From NCBI GenBank assembly GCA_016188005.1, contig JACPIQ010000122.1, positions 1 to 36,155 of the forward strand: DNA of 36,155 nucleotides. Direction: 5' to 3'. Both the position numbers and the translations under genes were made by a program. This DNA is from Candidatus Rokuibacteriota bacterium (GTDB lineage Bacteria > Methylomirabilota > Methylomirabilia > Rokubacteriales > CSP1-6). The notes under the pieces are model-generated. The model was given only the letters and a program-made list of their open reading frames with translations. It ran no database searches and was not told where the DNA came from. Of this stretch, positions 24,823-31,742 are shown in pieces. Numbering within the stretch: position 1 is the stretch's first letter; each line of letters starts with the position of its first letter.

Positions 24823-25173
24823 TCAGCGGCGTGATCGGGGGCGGGGGATGCTGCGCCCGTCCGGGCGCCCCGGCGGGGGGCCGAGGACTTCCCGCGCCCG
24901 GGGCCCCTCCGGCGCCGGGACGAGCACGGTCACCTCGGCCTGGTCTCCGACGCTGAACGGGTGGAGCGACTGCACGAGGTGGCCGCGCAGGACGGAGGCG
25001 ATGCCCTCGCTATCCAGCAGCGCGCGGACCACCAGGGCCTCGGCCTGATCGCGGCAGCGGCGTACCTCGACGAGCCCGCCCGCCGCCGGCTCGTCCGCCG
25101 CCGGCGCGGGCGTCGGTGGCCGCGGGCCGACCTGGAGGCGGATGACCTTCGCGCGGCGCCCCATGGCGGCCAT
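24823..25173 (-). CDS. DUF2007-type putative signal-transducing small protein
   Basis: A 116-residue protein. The core VEVRRCRDQAEALVVRALLD followed by SEGIASVLRGH and VTVLVPAPEGPRAREVL matches the compact alpha-beta DUF2007 (PII-like) pattern of a one-domain protein. The tail is Arg/Pro-rich. ATG 25173 or ATG 25164 could be the start, and neither has a clear ribosome binding site. It is the first gene of the minus-strand run leading into the molybdenum hydroxylase and is divergent from hyuB. A regulatory link to the hydroxylase is only positional. Confidence 0.7.
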   Translation of the reverse strand: MAAMGRRAKVIRLQVGPRPPTPAPAADEPAAGGLVEVRRCRDQAEALVVRALLDSEGIASVLRGHLVQSLHPFSVGDQAEVTVLVPAPEGPRAREVLGPPPGRPDGRSIPRPRSRR

Positions 25174-25408
25174 GCTAGCACGGCCGGCCCTGATGCGGGT
25201 CGGTCTCGGCCCGCCGGCGGCACGGACGTCGCCACCTCCCTGGCGCCTTGCCCTCCCGTCGAGATTCCATCCCCACGCCGTGGGTGCAGGGTGCAGGCTC
25301 ACAAGAGCGCCGAGGATCCTCGGCTGCGGGGGGCGCGGGCGGGTCGCACTCGGCATAGTATGATCGACCACCGGACGAACGCCGCCGAGCAACGAGGAGG
25401 AGGGCGCC
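25174..25408. other. Divergent intergenic region between the DUF2007 gene and hyuB
   Basis: No gene is supported here. It holds a perfect 16-bp palindrome, GCCGAGGATCCTCGGC (25309-25324), and a good -10 hexamer TATGAT (25359-25364) about 45 bases before the hyuB GTG, but no matching -35. The region should contain promoters for both directions. The palindrome, about 35 bases upstream of the -10, is a candidate regulator site, although one 16-bp palindrome in 36 kb of GC-rich DNA is not far above chance. Confidence 0.4.
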
Positions 25409-27190
25409 GTGGGCGAAGGGATCGATCCCGTCACCGTGTCCATCGTGCAGCACCGGCTCCGGGCCATCGTCGAGGAGATGGGCGAGGCCATGCTGCGGAC
25501 CTCGTACTCGCAGATCCTCAACTCGAGCCGGGACTTCTCCACGGCCATCCTGGACCCCGACGGGCGGCTCATCGCCCAGGCCGAGCACGTCCCCATTCAC
25601 GTGGGGGCGCTGCCCTGGGCGGTGCGCGCCGTGCGCGACGTCTTCGGGGACACGGTGCAACCCGGCGACGTCTACCTCCTCAACGACCCCTATCACGGCA
25701 ACAACCACCTGCCCGACCTCACCGCCTTCGTTCCCGTCTTCGCGGGCGCGCGCCACGTCTTCTGGTCCGTCAACCGCTCGCACCAGAGCGACATCGGCGG
25801 CGCCACCCACGGGGCCTACAACCCCGGTGCCACGGAGATCTGGCAGGAGGGTGTCCGCATCCCCCCGCTCAAGCTCTACGACCGGGGCCAGGTGCGGGAG
25901 GACGTGCTCCAGATGATCGCGACCAACGTGCGCCACCCGCGCGACTTCCGCGGAGACCTCGCGGCCATGATCGGCTCGGCCCGTGTGGGCGAGCGACGGA
26001 TGCTGGCGCTCGTGGCGGAGTACGGCGAGGCGCTGGCGCTGGACGCGGTGGAGGGCGTGCTCGACGGCGCCGAGCGGCAGGCGCGGGCCTGCATCGCCGG
26101 CTGGAAGGATGGCGTGTATCGCGGCGAGGCGATCATCGACGACGACGGGCACGGCGCCGAGGACATCCGGATCCGCGCCCGGGTGACCAAGCGCGGCAGC
26201 GCTCTCACCGTGGATCTCTCCGACTCGCATCCCCAGGTCACCGGGTTCATCAACTCGTCGTACCCGAACATGCGGGCGGCGGTGTGCATGGCGCTGGCCT
26301 ATCTCATGGACCCGGAGACGCCGAAGAACGACGGTGCCTTCCGCCCCCTCACCGTGATCGCCCGGCCGGGCACCGTGGTCTGGGCCAATCCCCCGGCCCC
26401 CGTCACGCTCTGCACCAACCACTGCGCCCAGGAGATCATGGAGGCGGTGATCACGGCGCTGTCGCGGGCCTGTCCCCAGCGCGCCATGGCCGGCTGGGGC
26501 CGGCGCTTCCGCATCGCGATCTCCGGCGAGGACCCGCGCACGGGGCGCCCCTTCATCTGGCACATGTTCCAGGCGCGCCCCGGCGGTGGCGCCTCCTCGG
26601 CGGGGGACGGCTGGCCCACGGTGGGCGAGTGGCAGGCGGCGGGCGGCATCAAGTTCGGCAGCCTGGAGGTCACCGAGGTGCGCTTCCCGCTCTTCTTCCA
26701 GCGCCACGAGTTCCGCCCAGGCTCGGGCGGCGACGGCCGGTATCGCGGCGGCCCCGGCGCCTCCATGGAGCTTCGCGTCGAGATCGCCCGGCCCGCCCAG
26801 GCCAATACCGCCGGCGACGGCGTGCGGCACGGCGCCTGCGGCCTCTTCGGCGGCGCCGACGGGCTGCCGCATCGCTACATCCTGCGCTCGAAGGGGCGCC
26901 CCGATCGCGTGCTGAAGGCCAAGGAGGTCGGCATCCCCATCCATCCGGGCGACGTGATCCACGTCGAGTCGGCCGGCGGCGGCGGCTGGGGCGACCCGCG
27001 CCGGCGCAACCCCGCCGCGCGCGATTCCGACGTGAACAACGGCTTCGTGACGAAGGACGGCGGGCGGCACACGCTCCGAAGGCCACGGCGCAGCGTGCCA
27101 GCGAAGGGGAAGCGCGCGAGCACGGAACGCGATGGGGGGGCCCGGAGGAGGAGCAGCGCAGCGCTCCCCCCCGGCCCGAAAGACAACTAG
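25409..27190 (+). CDS. hyuB: Hydantoinase B / oxoprolinase family protein (HyuB)
   Basis: Subunit of an ATP-dependent hydantoinase/oxoprolinase-type or acetophenone carboxylase-type enzyme, 593 residues. Family stretches are ILNSSRDFSTAILDPDGRLI, GDVYLLNDPYHGNNHLPD, VNRSHQSDIGG, and the C-terminal GGGGWGDP. GTG 25409 follows AGGAGGAGGG. The C-terminal ~35 residues are basic and low-complexity and include the translation of a G7/C7 hairpin (27134-27172). They look like intergenic DNA read through after loss of an earlier stop. hyuA starts four bases after its stop. The order B then A is reversed from many operons, and the substrate is unknown. Confidence 0.9.
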   Translation: MGEGIDPVTVSIVQHRLRAIVEEMGEAMLRTSYSQILNSSRDFSTAILDPDGRLIAQAEHVPIHVGALPWAVRAVRDVFGDTVQPGDVYLLNDPYHGNNHLPDLTAFVPVFAGARHVFWSVNRSHQSDIGGATHGAYNPGATEIWQEGVRIPPLKLYDRGQVREDVLQMIATNVRHPRDFRGDLAAMIGSARVGERRMLALVAEYGEALALDAVEGVLDGAERQARACIAGWKDGVYRGEAIIDDDGHGAEDIRIRARVTKRGSALTVDLSDSHPQVTGFINSSYPNMRAAVCMALAYLMDPETPKNDGAFRPLTVIARPGTVVWANPPAPVTLCTNHCAQEIMEAVITALSRACPQRAMAGWGRRFRIAISGEDPRTGRPFIWHMFQARPGGGASSAGDGWPTVGEWQAAGGIKFGSLEVTEVRFPLFFQRHEFRPGSGGDGRYRGGPGASMELRVEIARPAQANTAGDGVRHGACGLFGGADGLPHRYILRSKGRPDRVLKAKEVGIPIHPGDVIHVESAGGGGWGDPRRRNPAARDSDVNNGFVTKDGGRHTLRRPRRSVPAKGKRASTERDGGARRRSSAALPPGPKDN

Positions 27191-27193
27191 CTC

Positions 27194-29230
27194 GTGTACC
27201 GCATCGGGATCGACGTCGGCGGCACCTTCACCGACATGGTTGCCGTGGACGATGCCGGGCGGGTCACCCTGGCCAAGGCTGCCTCCACGCCGGCCGATCC
27301 GTCCCTCGGCGTCATGGACGGGATCGCGGCGCTGGCCGCGGCCCTCGGCACGGCGCCCGCGCCCCTCCTCGCCGGGACCGAGCGCATCGTCCACGGCACG
27401 ACGGCGGCCACCAACGCCCTCCTCGAGCGCAAGGGCGCCCGGGTCGGTCTCCTCACGACGGAAGGGCATCGCGACGTGATCGAGATGCGGGAGGGCCTCA
27501 AGCCCGACCGCTACAACCTCCGCATGGCCGCGCCCGAGCCCCTGGTGCCACGGGCCCGGCGGCTCGGCGTGCGCGAGCGGCTGCGGGCCGACGGGGGCGT
27601 GGCGGTGGGCCTCGACCTTCGCTCGCTCGGCCGCGCGGTGGAACGGCTCAGGCGCGAGGGCGTCGAGGCGGTGGCGGTGTGCTATCTCCACGCCTACCGC
27701 GACGGTCGCCACGAGGCCGCCACCGCCGAGATGCTGGCCCGCGCCTTGCCGGGGGTCTACGTGTCCCTGTCCTCGCGAGTGCTGCCGCAGATCAAGGAGT
27801 ACGAGCGCGTGTCGACCACGGTGGTGAATGCCTATGTGGGCCCGGCGCTGTCGCGCTATCTCTCGCGGCTGCGCGGCCGCCTGGCCGGAGCGGGCTACCG
27901 CGGTCCCGTGCTCATCATGCAATCGCATGGCGGGGTGGTGCCCATCACCGAGGCGGTGCGGCTGGCGGCGGGCGCGGTGCTGTCGGGACCGGCCGGCGGG
28001 GTGGCGGGCAGCCGCTACTGCGCCCGGCTGCTCGGGACCGACGATCTCATCCCCTTCGACATGGGCGGCACCAGCACCGACATCTCGCTCGTGGTCGGCG
28101 GCCGCGCCCAGCTGGCCGCGGACCGCGGCGTCGCCGGGCACCGGGTCGCGCTGCCCAGTCTCGACATCGTGAGCCTGGGGGCGGGGGGCGGCTCCATCGC
28201 CTGGGTGGACGCCGGCGGCATCCTGCAGGTGGGGCCGCAGAGCGCGGGGGCCGAGCCGGGCCCGGCCTGCTACGGCGAGGGGGGCAGCGACGCGACCGTC
28301 ACCGACGCCAACCTCGTGCTGGGCTATCTCGATGCGGGCAACTTCCTGGGCGGCCGGGCGCGGCTCGACGCGGCCGCCGCCGGGCGAGCTGTGGAGCGGC
28401 TCGCCGCCCGGCTCGGCACCGACCCGATCGCCGCGGCCGCGGGCGTGCACGCGGTGGTCAACACGCGCATGGCCGAGGGGATCCGCCTGGTCTCGGTGCG
28501 GCGCGGCGTGGATCCCCGCCGCTTCGCACTCCTGGCCTTCGGCGGGGCGGCGGGGCTGCATGCCACGGAGGTCGCGCGCCAGCTCGACATCGGGCGCGTG
28601 GTGGTGCCCCGGGTGGCGGCCGTGCTCTCGGCCTGGGGCATGCTCGCCACCGACCTCCGCTTCGAGATCGTGCGCACCCACGTGGGTGACGTCAGGCGCG
28701 TGAGCGCCTCGGCGCTGCGCCGCCTCTTCGGCGCCATGGAGGCCGAAGGCCGCCGGCGCCTCGGCGCGGCCTTTCACGGCGGCGTCCGCATCGAGCGGGC
28801 GGTGGACATGCGCTACGGCGAGCAGGTCTTCGAGGTGACGGTGCCGCTCGACGGCGTGGACCTGGCCGCGCCCGCTCTCATGGCGCAGGTGGTCGAGCGC
28901 TTTCACCGCCGCCACGAGGAGCTCTACACCTACAGCCTGCCGGACCAGGAGCCCGTCCTCGTCAATGCGCGTCTGGCCGTGGTGGGCGAGCTCCCGGCGC
29001 TGCCCGAGGAGCCGTCGCTGCCGCCGCGGGGCCCGGCGAGCCCGGTGGCCCGGCGGCGCATCCACCTCGGCCGCTGGGTCGAGGCGCCGGTCTACGATCT
29101 CGACGCGCTCGCCGCCGGCCAGGCCGTGCCGGGGCCCGCCGTGGTGGAGACGGCCACGACCACCGTGCTCCTGCGCCCCCGCGACCGCGCCGTGGTCACC
29201 CCGCTCGGCTGGCTCGACGTGTCGCTGTGA
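27194..29230 (+). CDS. hyuA: Hydantoinase A / oxoprolinase family protein (HyuA)
   Basis: ATP-binding partner of HyuB, 678 residues. It begins YRIGIDVGGTFTDMVAVD, the actin/hexokinase-like phosphate loop of the family. HGTTAATNALLERKGARVGL and FDMGGTSTDISLVVGG follow, with a C-terminal domain ending VVTPLGWLDVSL. GTG 27194 is four bases after hyuB. The pair would hydrolyse or carboxylate a cyclic imide, lactam or ketone at the cost of ATP; sequence alone does not choose. The D-aminoacylase at 2419 could act on N-carbamoyl or N-acyl products, but it is 23 kb away. Confidence 0.92.
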   Translation: MYRIGIDVGGTFTDMVAVDDAGRVTLAKAASTPADPSLGVMDGIAALAAALGTAPAPLLAGTERIVHGTTAATNALLERKGARVGLLTTEGHRDVIEMREGLKPDRYNLRMAAPEPLVPRARRLGVRERLRADGGVAVGLDLRSLGRAVERLRREGVEAVAVCYLHAYRDGRHEAATAEMLARALPGVYVSLSSRVLPQIKEYERVSTTVVNAYVGPALSRYLSRLRGRLAGAGYRGPVLIMQSHGGVVPITEAVRLAAGAVLSGPAGGVAGSRYCARLLGTDDLIPFDMGGTSTDISLVVGGRAQLAADRGVAGHRVALPSLDIVSLGAGGGSIAWVDAGGILQVGPQSAGAEPGPACYGEGGSDATVTDANLVLGYLDAGNFLGGRARLDAAAAGRAVERLAARLGTDPIAAAAGVHAVVNTRMAEGIRLVSVRRGVDPRRFALLAFGGAAGLHATEVARQLDIGRVVVPRVAAVLSAWGMLATDLRFEIVRTHVGDVRRVSASALRRLFGAMEAEGRRRLGAAFHGGVRIERAVDMRYGEQVFEVTVPLDGVDLAAPALMAQVVERFHRRHEELYTYSLPDQEPVLVNARLAVVGELPALPEEPSLPPRGPASPVARRRIHLGRWVEAPVYDLDALAAGQAVPGPAVVETATTTVLLRPRDRAVVTPLGWLDVSL

Positions 29231-29275
29231 TGCCAGCGGCGGTCGGCCCGGAGGCCTCCGGTCTGCGGCGCACGC

Positions 29276-29652
29276 TCACTCGCGCGGGATCTGGCCTCGC
29301 TCGATCCAGCCCTCGATCTCGTGGCGCTGGATCTTCCCGGTGGTGCTGCGCGGCAGGTCCTCCACCCGCACGAAGTGGATCTGCTTGGGCTGCTTGTAGC
29401 CCGCCAGCTCGTCGCGACAGCGGCGGAGCAGCTCCTCCTCGCTGAGGCTCCTGTCCTTGCGTGCCACGAACGCGACGGGCACCTCGCCCCACCTGGCATC
29501 ACCCGCTCGTCGAGCGCGGCGAAGGTGAGCTGCCGCGCCCCGTCGTCGATGGCGACGGCGCCGGGCGCAAGCCGCGCGCGGGCGCGAAAGAGGCTGCCGA
29601 TCGTGCTGCCGCCCGCGCGCCGGATCAGCGCCACGATGCCGTCGTGGGTCAT
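29276..29652 (-). pseudogene. Acyl-CoA synthetase remnant with the central ~400 codons deleted
   Basis: ATG 29652, behind GGGAGGGAG, opens a normal N-terminus: THDGIVALIRRAGG, then GAVAIDDGARQLTFAALDERV to about 29500. The next homologous residues are from the far C-terminus in another frame: DARWGEVPVAFVARKD, LAGYKQPKQIHFV and LPRSTTGKIQRHEI, ending at 29276. The missing part would hold the AMP-binding motif and catalytic core. The deletion junction lies at about 29497-29503. A promoter-like pair remains upstream. No functional ligase can be made. A short ORF from GTG 29482 covers the C-terminal piece, but it would lack any active site. Confidence 0.82.
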
Positions 29653-29685
29653 GTCCGCTCCCTCCCGGGTCACGTCGTTGTCGGG

Positions 29686-29714
29686 ATCGTACCCATTCCG
29701 GGATCGGTCCTCAA
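29686..29714 (-). promoter_or_regulatory. Candidate promoter of the acyl-CoA synthetase remnant
   Basis: On the minus strand TTGAGG (29714-29709) and TACGAT (29691-29686) are 17 nt apart, 34 bases before the remnant's ATG. The divergent TTGACA at 29765 on the plus strand suggests a shared control region, possibly bound by the TetR protein encoded next door. Confidence 0.4.
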
Positions 29715-29764
29715 GGGCGCCCCGCCAGGCGCCCGGGGCCGGCCGGGGCGGCGTCGCATCCCCC

Positions 29765-29793
29765 TTGACAGGGCGGAGCCGTCAGCGCATGGT
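29765..29793 (+). promoter_or_regulatory. Possible promoter of the tetR-led operon
   Basis: A perfect -35 hexamer TTGACA is at 29765-29770. At 17-nt spacing the -10 would be CATGGT (29788-29793), a weak match. It lies 25 bases before ATG 29818. Weak basal promoters are common for TetR-controlled operons. Confidence 0.35.
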
Positions 29794-29817
29794 GCACGTG
29801 CCGTCCAATTTGAACCC

Positions 29818-30441
29818 ATGGTCAAGAACCGCCCCACACCCTCCGCCACGAGACTGGCCTGGAGGCGCCGCGCGAGCTGGGAGGCGCGGCGCACCGAGAT
29901 CTTCAGGAGCCTCGGCCTCGCCCTCCGGGAGCGCGGGCTCGCCTCCCTCACCGTGCAGGACATCGCCGACCGGCTCGGCATGACCAAGGGCAATCTCTAC
30001 TACTACTTCAGGAACAAGCAGGACCTGCTCTATGGGTGCCACGTGGCCTGCATGCGCCTGAGCCTGCAGGCGCTGGAGGACGTCCGCCGGAGCGCGGAGC
30101 CCCCGGGCACGCGGCTGCGGCGCCTGCTCACCCGGCACATCCGCGCCATCACCGACGAGGTCTACGGGGCGGTCCTGCTGACCGACCTCGAGTCACTGAG
30201 CCCGCTGCAGCGACGGCGATACGTCGCCATGCGCGACCGCTTCGAGCGCGGCGTGCGGCAGCTGATCCGTGCGGGCATGCGGCGGCGCGAGTTCCGGAAG
30301 CTGGACGCGCGGCTGGCCGGCTTCGCCATCCTGGGCGCGATCAACTGGATTCCCAAGTGGTACGACCCCCGGGGCGCGCTGTCGCCGGCGGCGATCGCCG
30401 AGGCCTTCGCCGACTTCCTCGTCACCGGGCTGGAGGTGTGA
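29818..30441 (+). CDS. TetR/AcrR-family transcriptional regulator
   Basis: A 207-residue DNA-binding regulator. The HTH is at about 46-66 (TVQDIADRLGMTKGNLYYYF), followed by the typical RNKQDLLYGC. The C-terminal ligand-binding half is helical with a TetR_C-like pattern (RRYVAMRDRFERGVRQLIRAG). ATG 29818 matches the usual N-terminal lead of about 20 basic residues. It heads the run of MaoC, RidA, TRAP and ligase genes with almost no spacing, so it probably senses an acyl-CoA or related pathway intermediate. It may also act on the divergent remnant promoter. Confidence 0.9.
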   Translation: MVKNRPTPSATRLAWRRRASWEARRTEIFRSLGLALRERGLASLTVQDIADRLGMTKGNLYYYFRNKQDLLYGCHVACMRLSLQALEDVRRSAEPPGTRLRRLLTRHIRAITDEVYGAVLLTDLESLSPLQRRRYVAMRDRFERGVRQLIRAGMRRREFRKLDARLAGFAILGAINWIPKWYDPRGALSPAAIAEAFADFLVTGLEV

Positions 30442-30445
30442 TGGC

Positions 30446-30895
30446 ATGACCGAGCTCAAGCCCGGGGAGGTCTTCACGAGTCCCTCCAAGACCCTGACCG
30501 ACGCGCACTTCCTCTTCTTCTCCGGCCTCACCGGGGACAACCACCCGATCCACTACGACGTGGAGTATGCGCGGGGGACGCGCTTCGGCAAGCCTCTGGC
30601 GCACGGGCTCCTGCTCGCCTCCCTGACCGCGCTCGGCGCCTCGGCGGCGACCCACCGGATCGACGGGTTCGTCTTCGTCGAGCAGGGCAGCCGATTCCTC
30701 AAGCCGGTGACCGTCGGGGACACCATCGCACCCCGGCTGACGGTGGAGCGGGTGTGGCGCGAGGGCGCGCGGCGCTTCGTGCGCTTCACGACGGCGCTGG
30801 TCAACCAGCGGGGCGAGGTGGTGCTGGAGGGGTTCCACGTCTACCGGGTGCTCGAGCCGCCCAGCCGGACGAGCACCCCCGAGGAGGGCGCATGA
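30446..30895 (+). CDS. MaoC-family hot-dog dehydratase/hydratase (intact active site)
   Basis: Predicted enoyl-CoA hydratase of the R-hydratase/MaoC group, 149 residues. The hydratase-2 motif is intact: FSGLTGDNHPIHYDVEYA with catalytic Asp31 and His36, followed by GKPLAHG. A VEQGSRFLKPVTVGDTI strand follows. ATG 30446 is just after the tetR stop. Its stop overlaps the RidA start (ATGA). It probably hydrates a CoA thioester made by the acyl-CoA ligase at the end of the operon. Confidence 0.88.
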   Translation: MTELKPGEVFTSPSKTLTDAHFLFFSGLTGDNHPIHYDVEYARGTRFGKPLAHGLLLASLTALGASAATHRIDGFVFVEQGSRFLKPVTVGDTIAPRLTVERVWREGARRFVRFTTALVNQRGEVVLEGFHVYRVLEPPSRTSTPEEGA

Positions 30896-31290
30896 CGCCG
30901 CACGCGCGCGAGGCCATCACGGCCGGGAAGAGCTGGCCGGCCCGGTACACCTATGTGCCGGCGCTCCGGGTCGGCAACCTCGTGTTCATCTCCGGGACCA
31001 CGGGCACGGACGAGGACAACCGCATCGTGGCGCCCGGCGACATCGTGGAGCAGACGAGGCAGATCTTCCGGAAGTTCGAGCGGCTGCTCAACGCGGCCGG
31101 CGGATCCTGCGCGGACATCGTGCAGACCGTGGACTACATCACGACCACCGAGAACTACAAGGCGACGGCGGCCGTCCGGCGGGAGTTCTTCAAGGGCGCG
31201 CAGCCCACCTCCACGGGCGTCCTCGTCGCCGGACTGCTGCGCGACGGCGCGGTGATCGAGATCTCCGCCGTGGCCGCGCTCGAGGGCTGA
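30892..31290 (+). CDS. RidA/YjgF-family protein without the catalytic arginine
   Basis: A 132-residue protein of the YjgF/YER057c/UK114 fold (VGNLVFISGTTGTDEDN, then the VDYITTTENY stretch, and VIEISAVAAL with Glu123). True RidA imine deaminases have an arginine in a PARS-type motif; here the equivalent stretch reads QPTSTGVLVAG, so the arginine is absent. Such variants (Rid4-7-like groups) usually have other, mostly undefined roles in catabolic operons. ATG 30892 overlaps the MaoC stop. The next gene starts five bases after its stop. Confidence 0.88.
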   Translation: MTPHAREAITAGKSWPARYTYVPALRVGNLVFISGTTGTDEDNRIVAPGDIVEQTRQIFRKFERLLNAAGGSCADIVQTVDYITTTENYKATAAVRREFFKGAQPTSTGVLVAGLLRDGAVIEISAVAALEG

Positions 31291-31295
31291 CCGGC

Positions 31296-31742
31296 ATGTC
31301 CCTCTCCTGGGAAGAGTTCGAGGTCGGCAAGCGCTATCCCACCTACGGGCGGACGGTCACCGAGGGCGACCTGTCGCTCTTCTGCGCCTTCGTGGGCTAC
31401 CACGTGCCGCTCTTCATCGACGAGGAGGCCGCCCGGCGCACGCCCTACGGCGGGCGGATCGCGCCGAGCGCCTTCACCATGTCGGTGTCGACGGGCATGA
31501 CCGAGAGCCTCTTTCGCCACACGATCATTGCGCTCCTGTCCGTGGATCGCGGGCGGTTCCTCGGGCCGGTGCGCGCGGGCGACACGATCCGCACCGAGGT
31601 GGAGGTGGTCTCGAAGCGGGAGACCTCCGACCCCGGCCGGGGGATCGTCGTCTTCCGGGACCACGTCCTGAACCAGCGGGACGAGACGGTGTTCCAGATC
31701 GACAAGACGACGCTCATCCGGCGTCGTGGCGGAGCCGGATGA
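31296..31742 (+). CDS. MaoC-like hot-dog protein lacking the catalytic Asp and His
   Basis: A 148-residue paralogue of the MaoC protein two genes upstream. It keeps the hot-dog framework (FVGYHVPLFIDEEAARRTPYGG, and the strand VDRGRFLGPVRAGDTIRTEV). At the positions equivalent to the catalytic Asp and His it has Tyr35 and Phe40, and the GKPLAHG turn reads GGRIAPS. It is probably not a hydratase by the usual mechanism. It may be a structural partner of the intact MaoC, a thioester-binding protein, or a differently acting enzyme. Its stop overlaps the TRAP permease start (ATGA). Confidence 0.85.
   Translation: MSLSWEEFEVGKRYPTYGRTVTEGDLSLFCAFVGYHVPLFIDEEAARRTPYGGRIAPSAFTMSVSTGMTESLFRHTIIALLSVDRGRFLGPVRAGDTIRTEVEVVSKRETSDPGRGIVVFRDHVLNQRDETVFQIDKTTLIRRRGGAG

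Noticed and set aside
25175-29065. A 1296-codon open frame on the minus strand opposite hyuBA
   Set aside because: It is the antisense shadow of two clear genes. High GC at third codon positions removes stops from the opposite strand. It is His/Arg/Gly-rich with no domain pattern.
29276-29482. A stand-alone small gene of 68 codons starting at GTG 29482
   Set aside because: It is only the C-terminal cap of an acyl-CoA synthetase next to its own N-terminal piece, so it is treated as part of a deletion remnant.
29682-29706. Direct repeat CGGGATCG (29682-29689 and 29699-29706) as a TetR site
   Set aside because: The copies are direct, not inverted, and short; TetR sites are normally palindromic, so the repeat alone does not support an operator.
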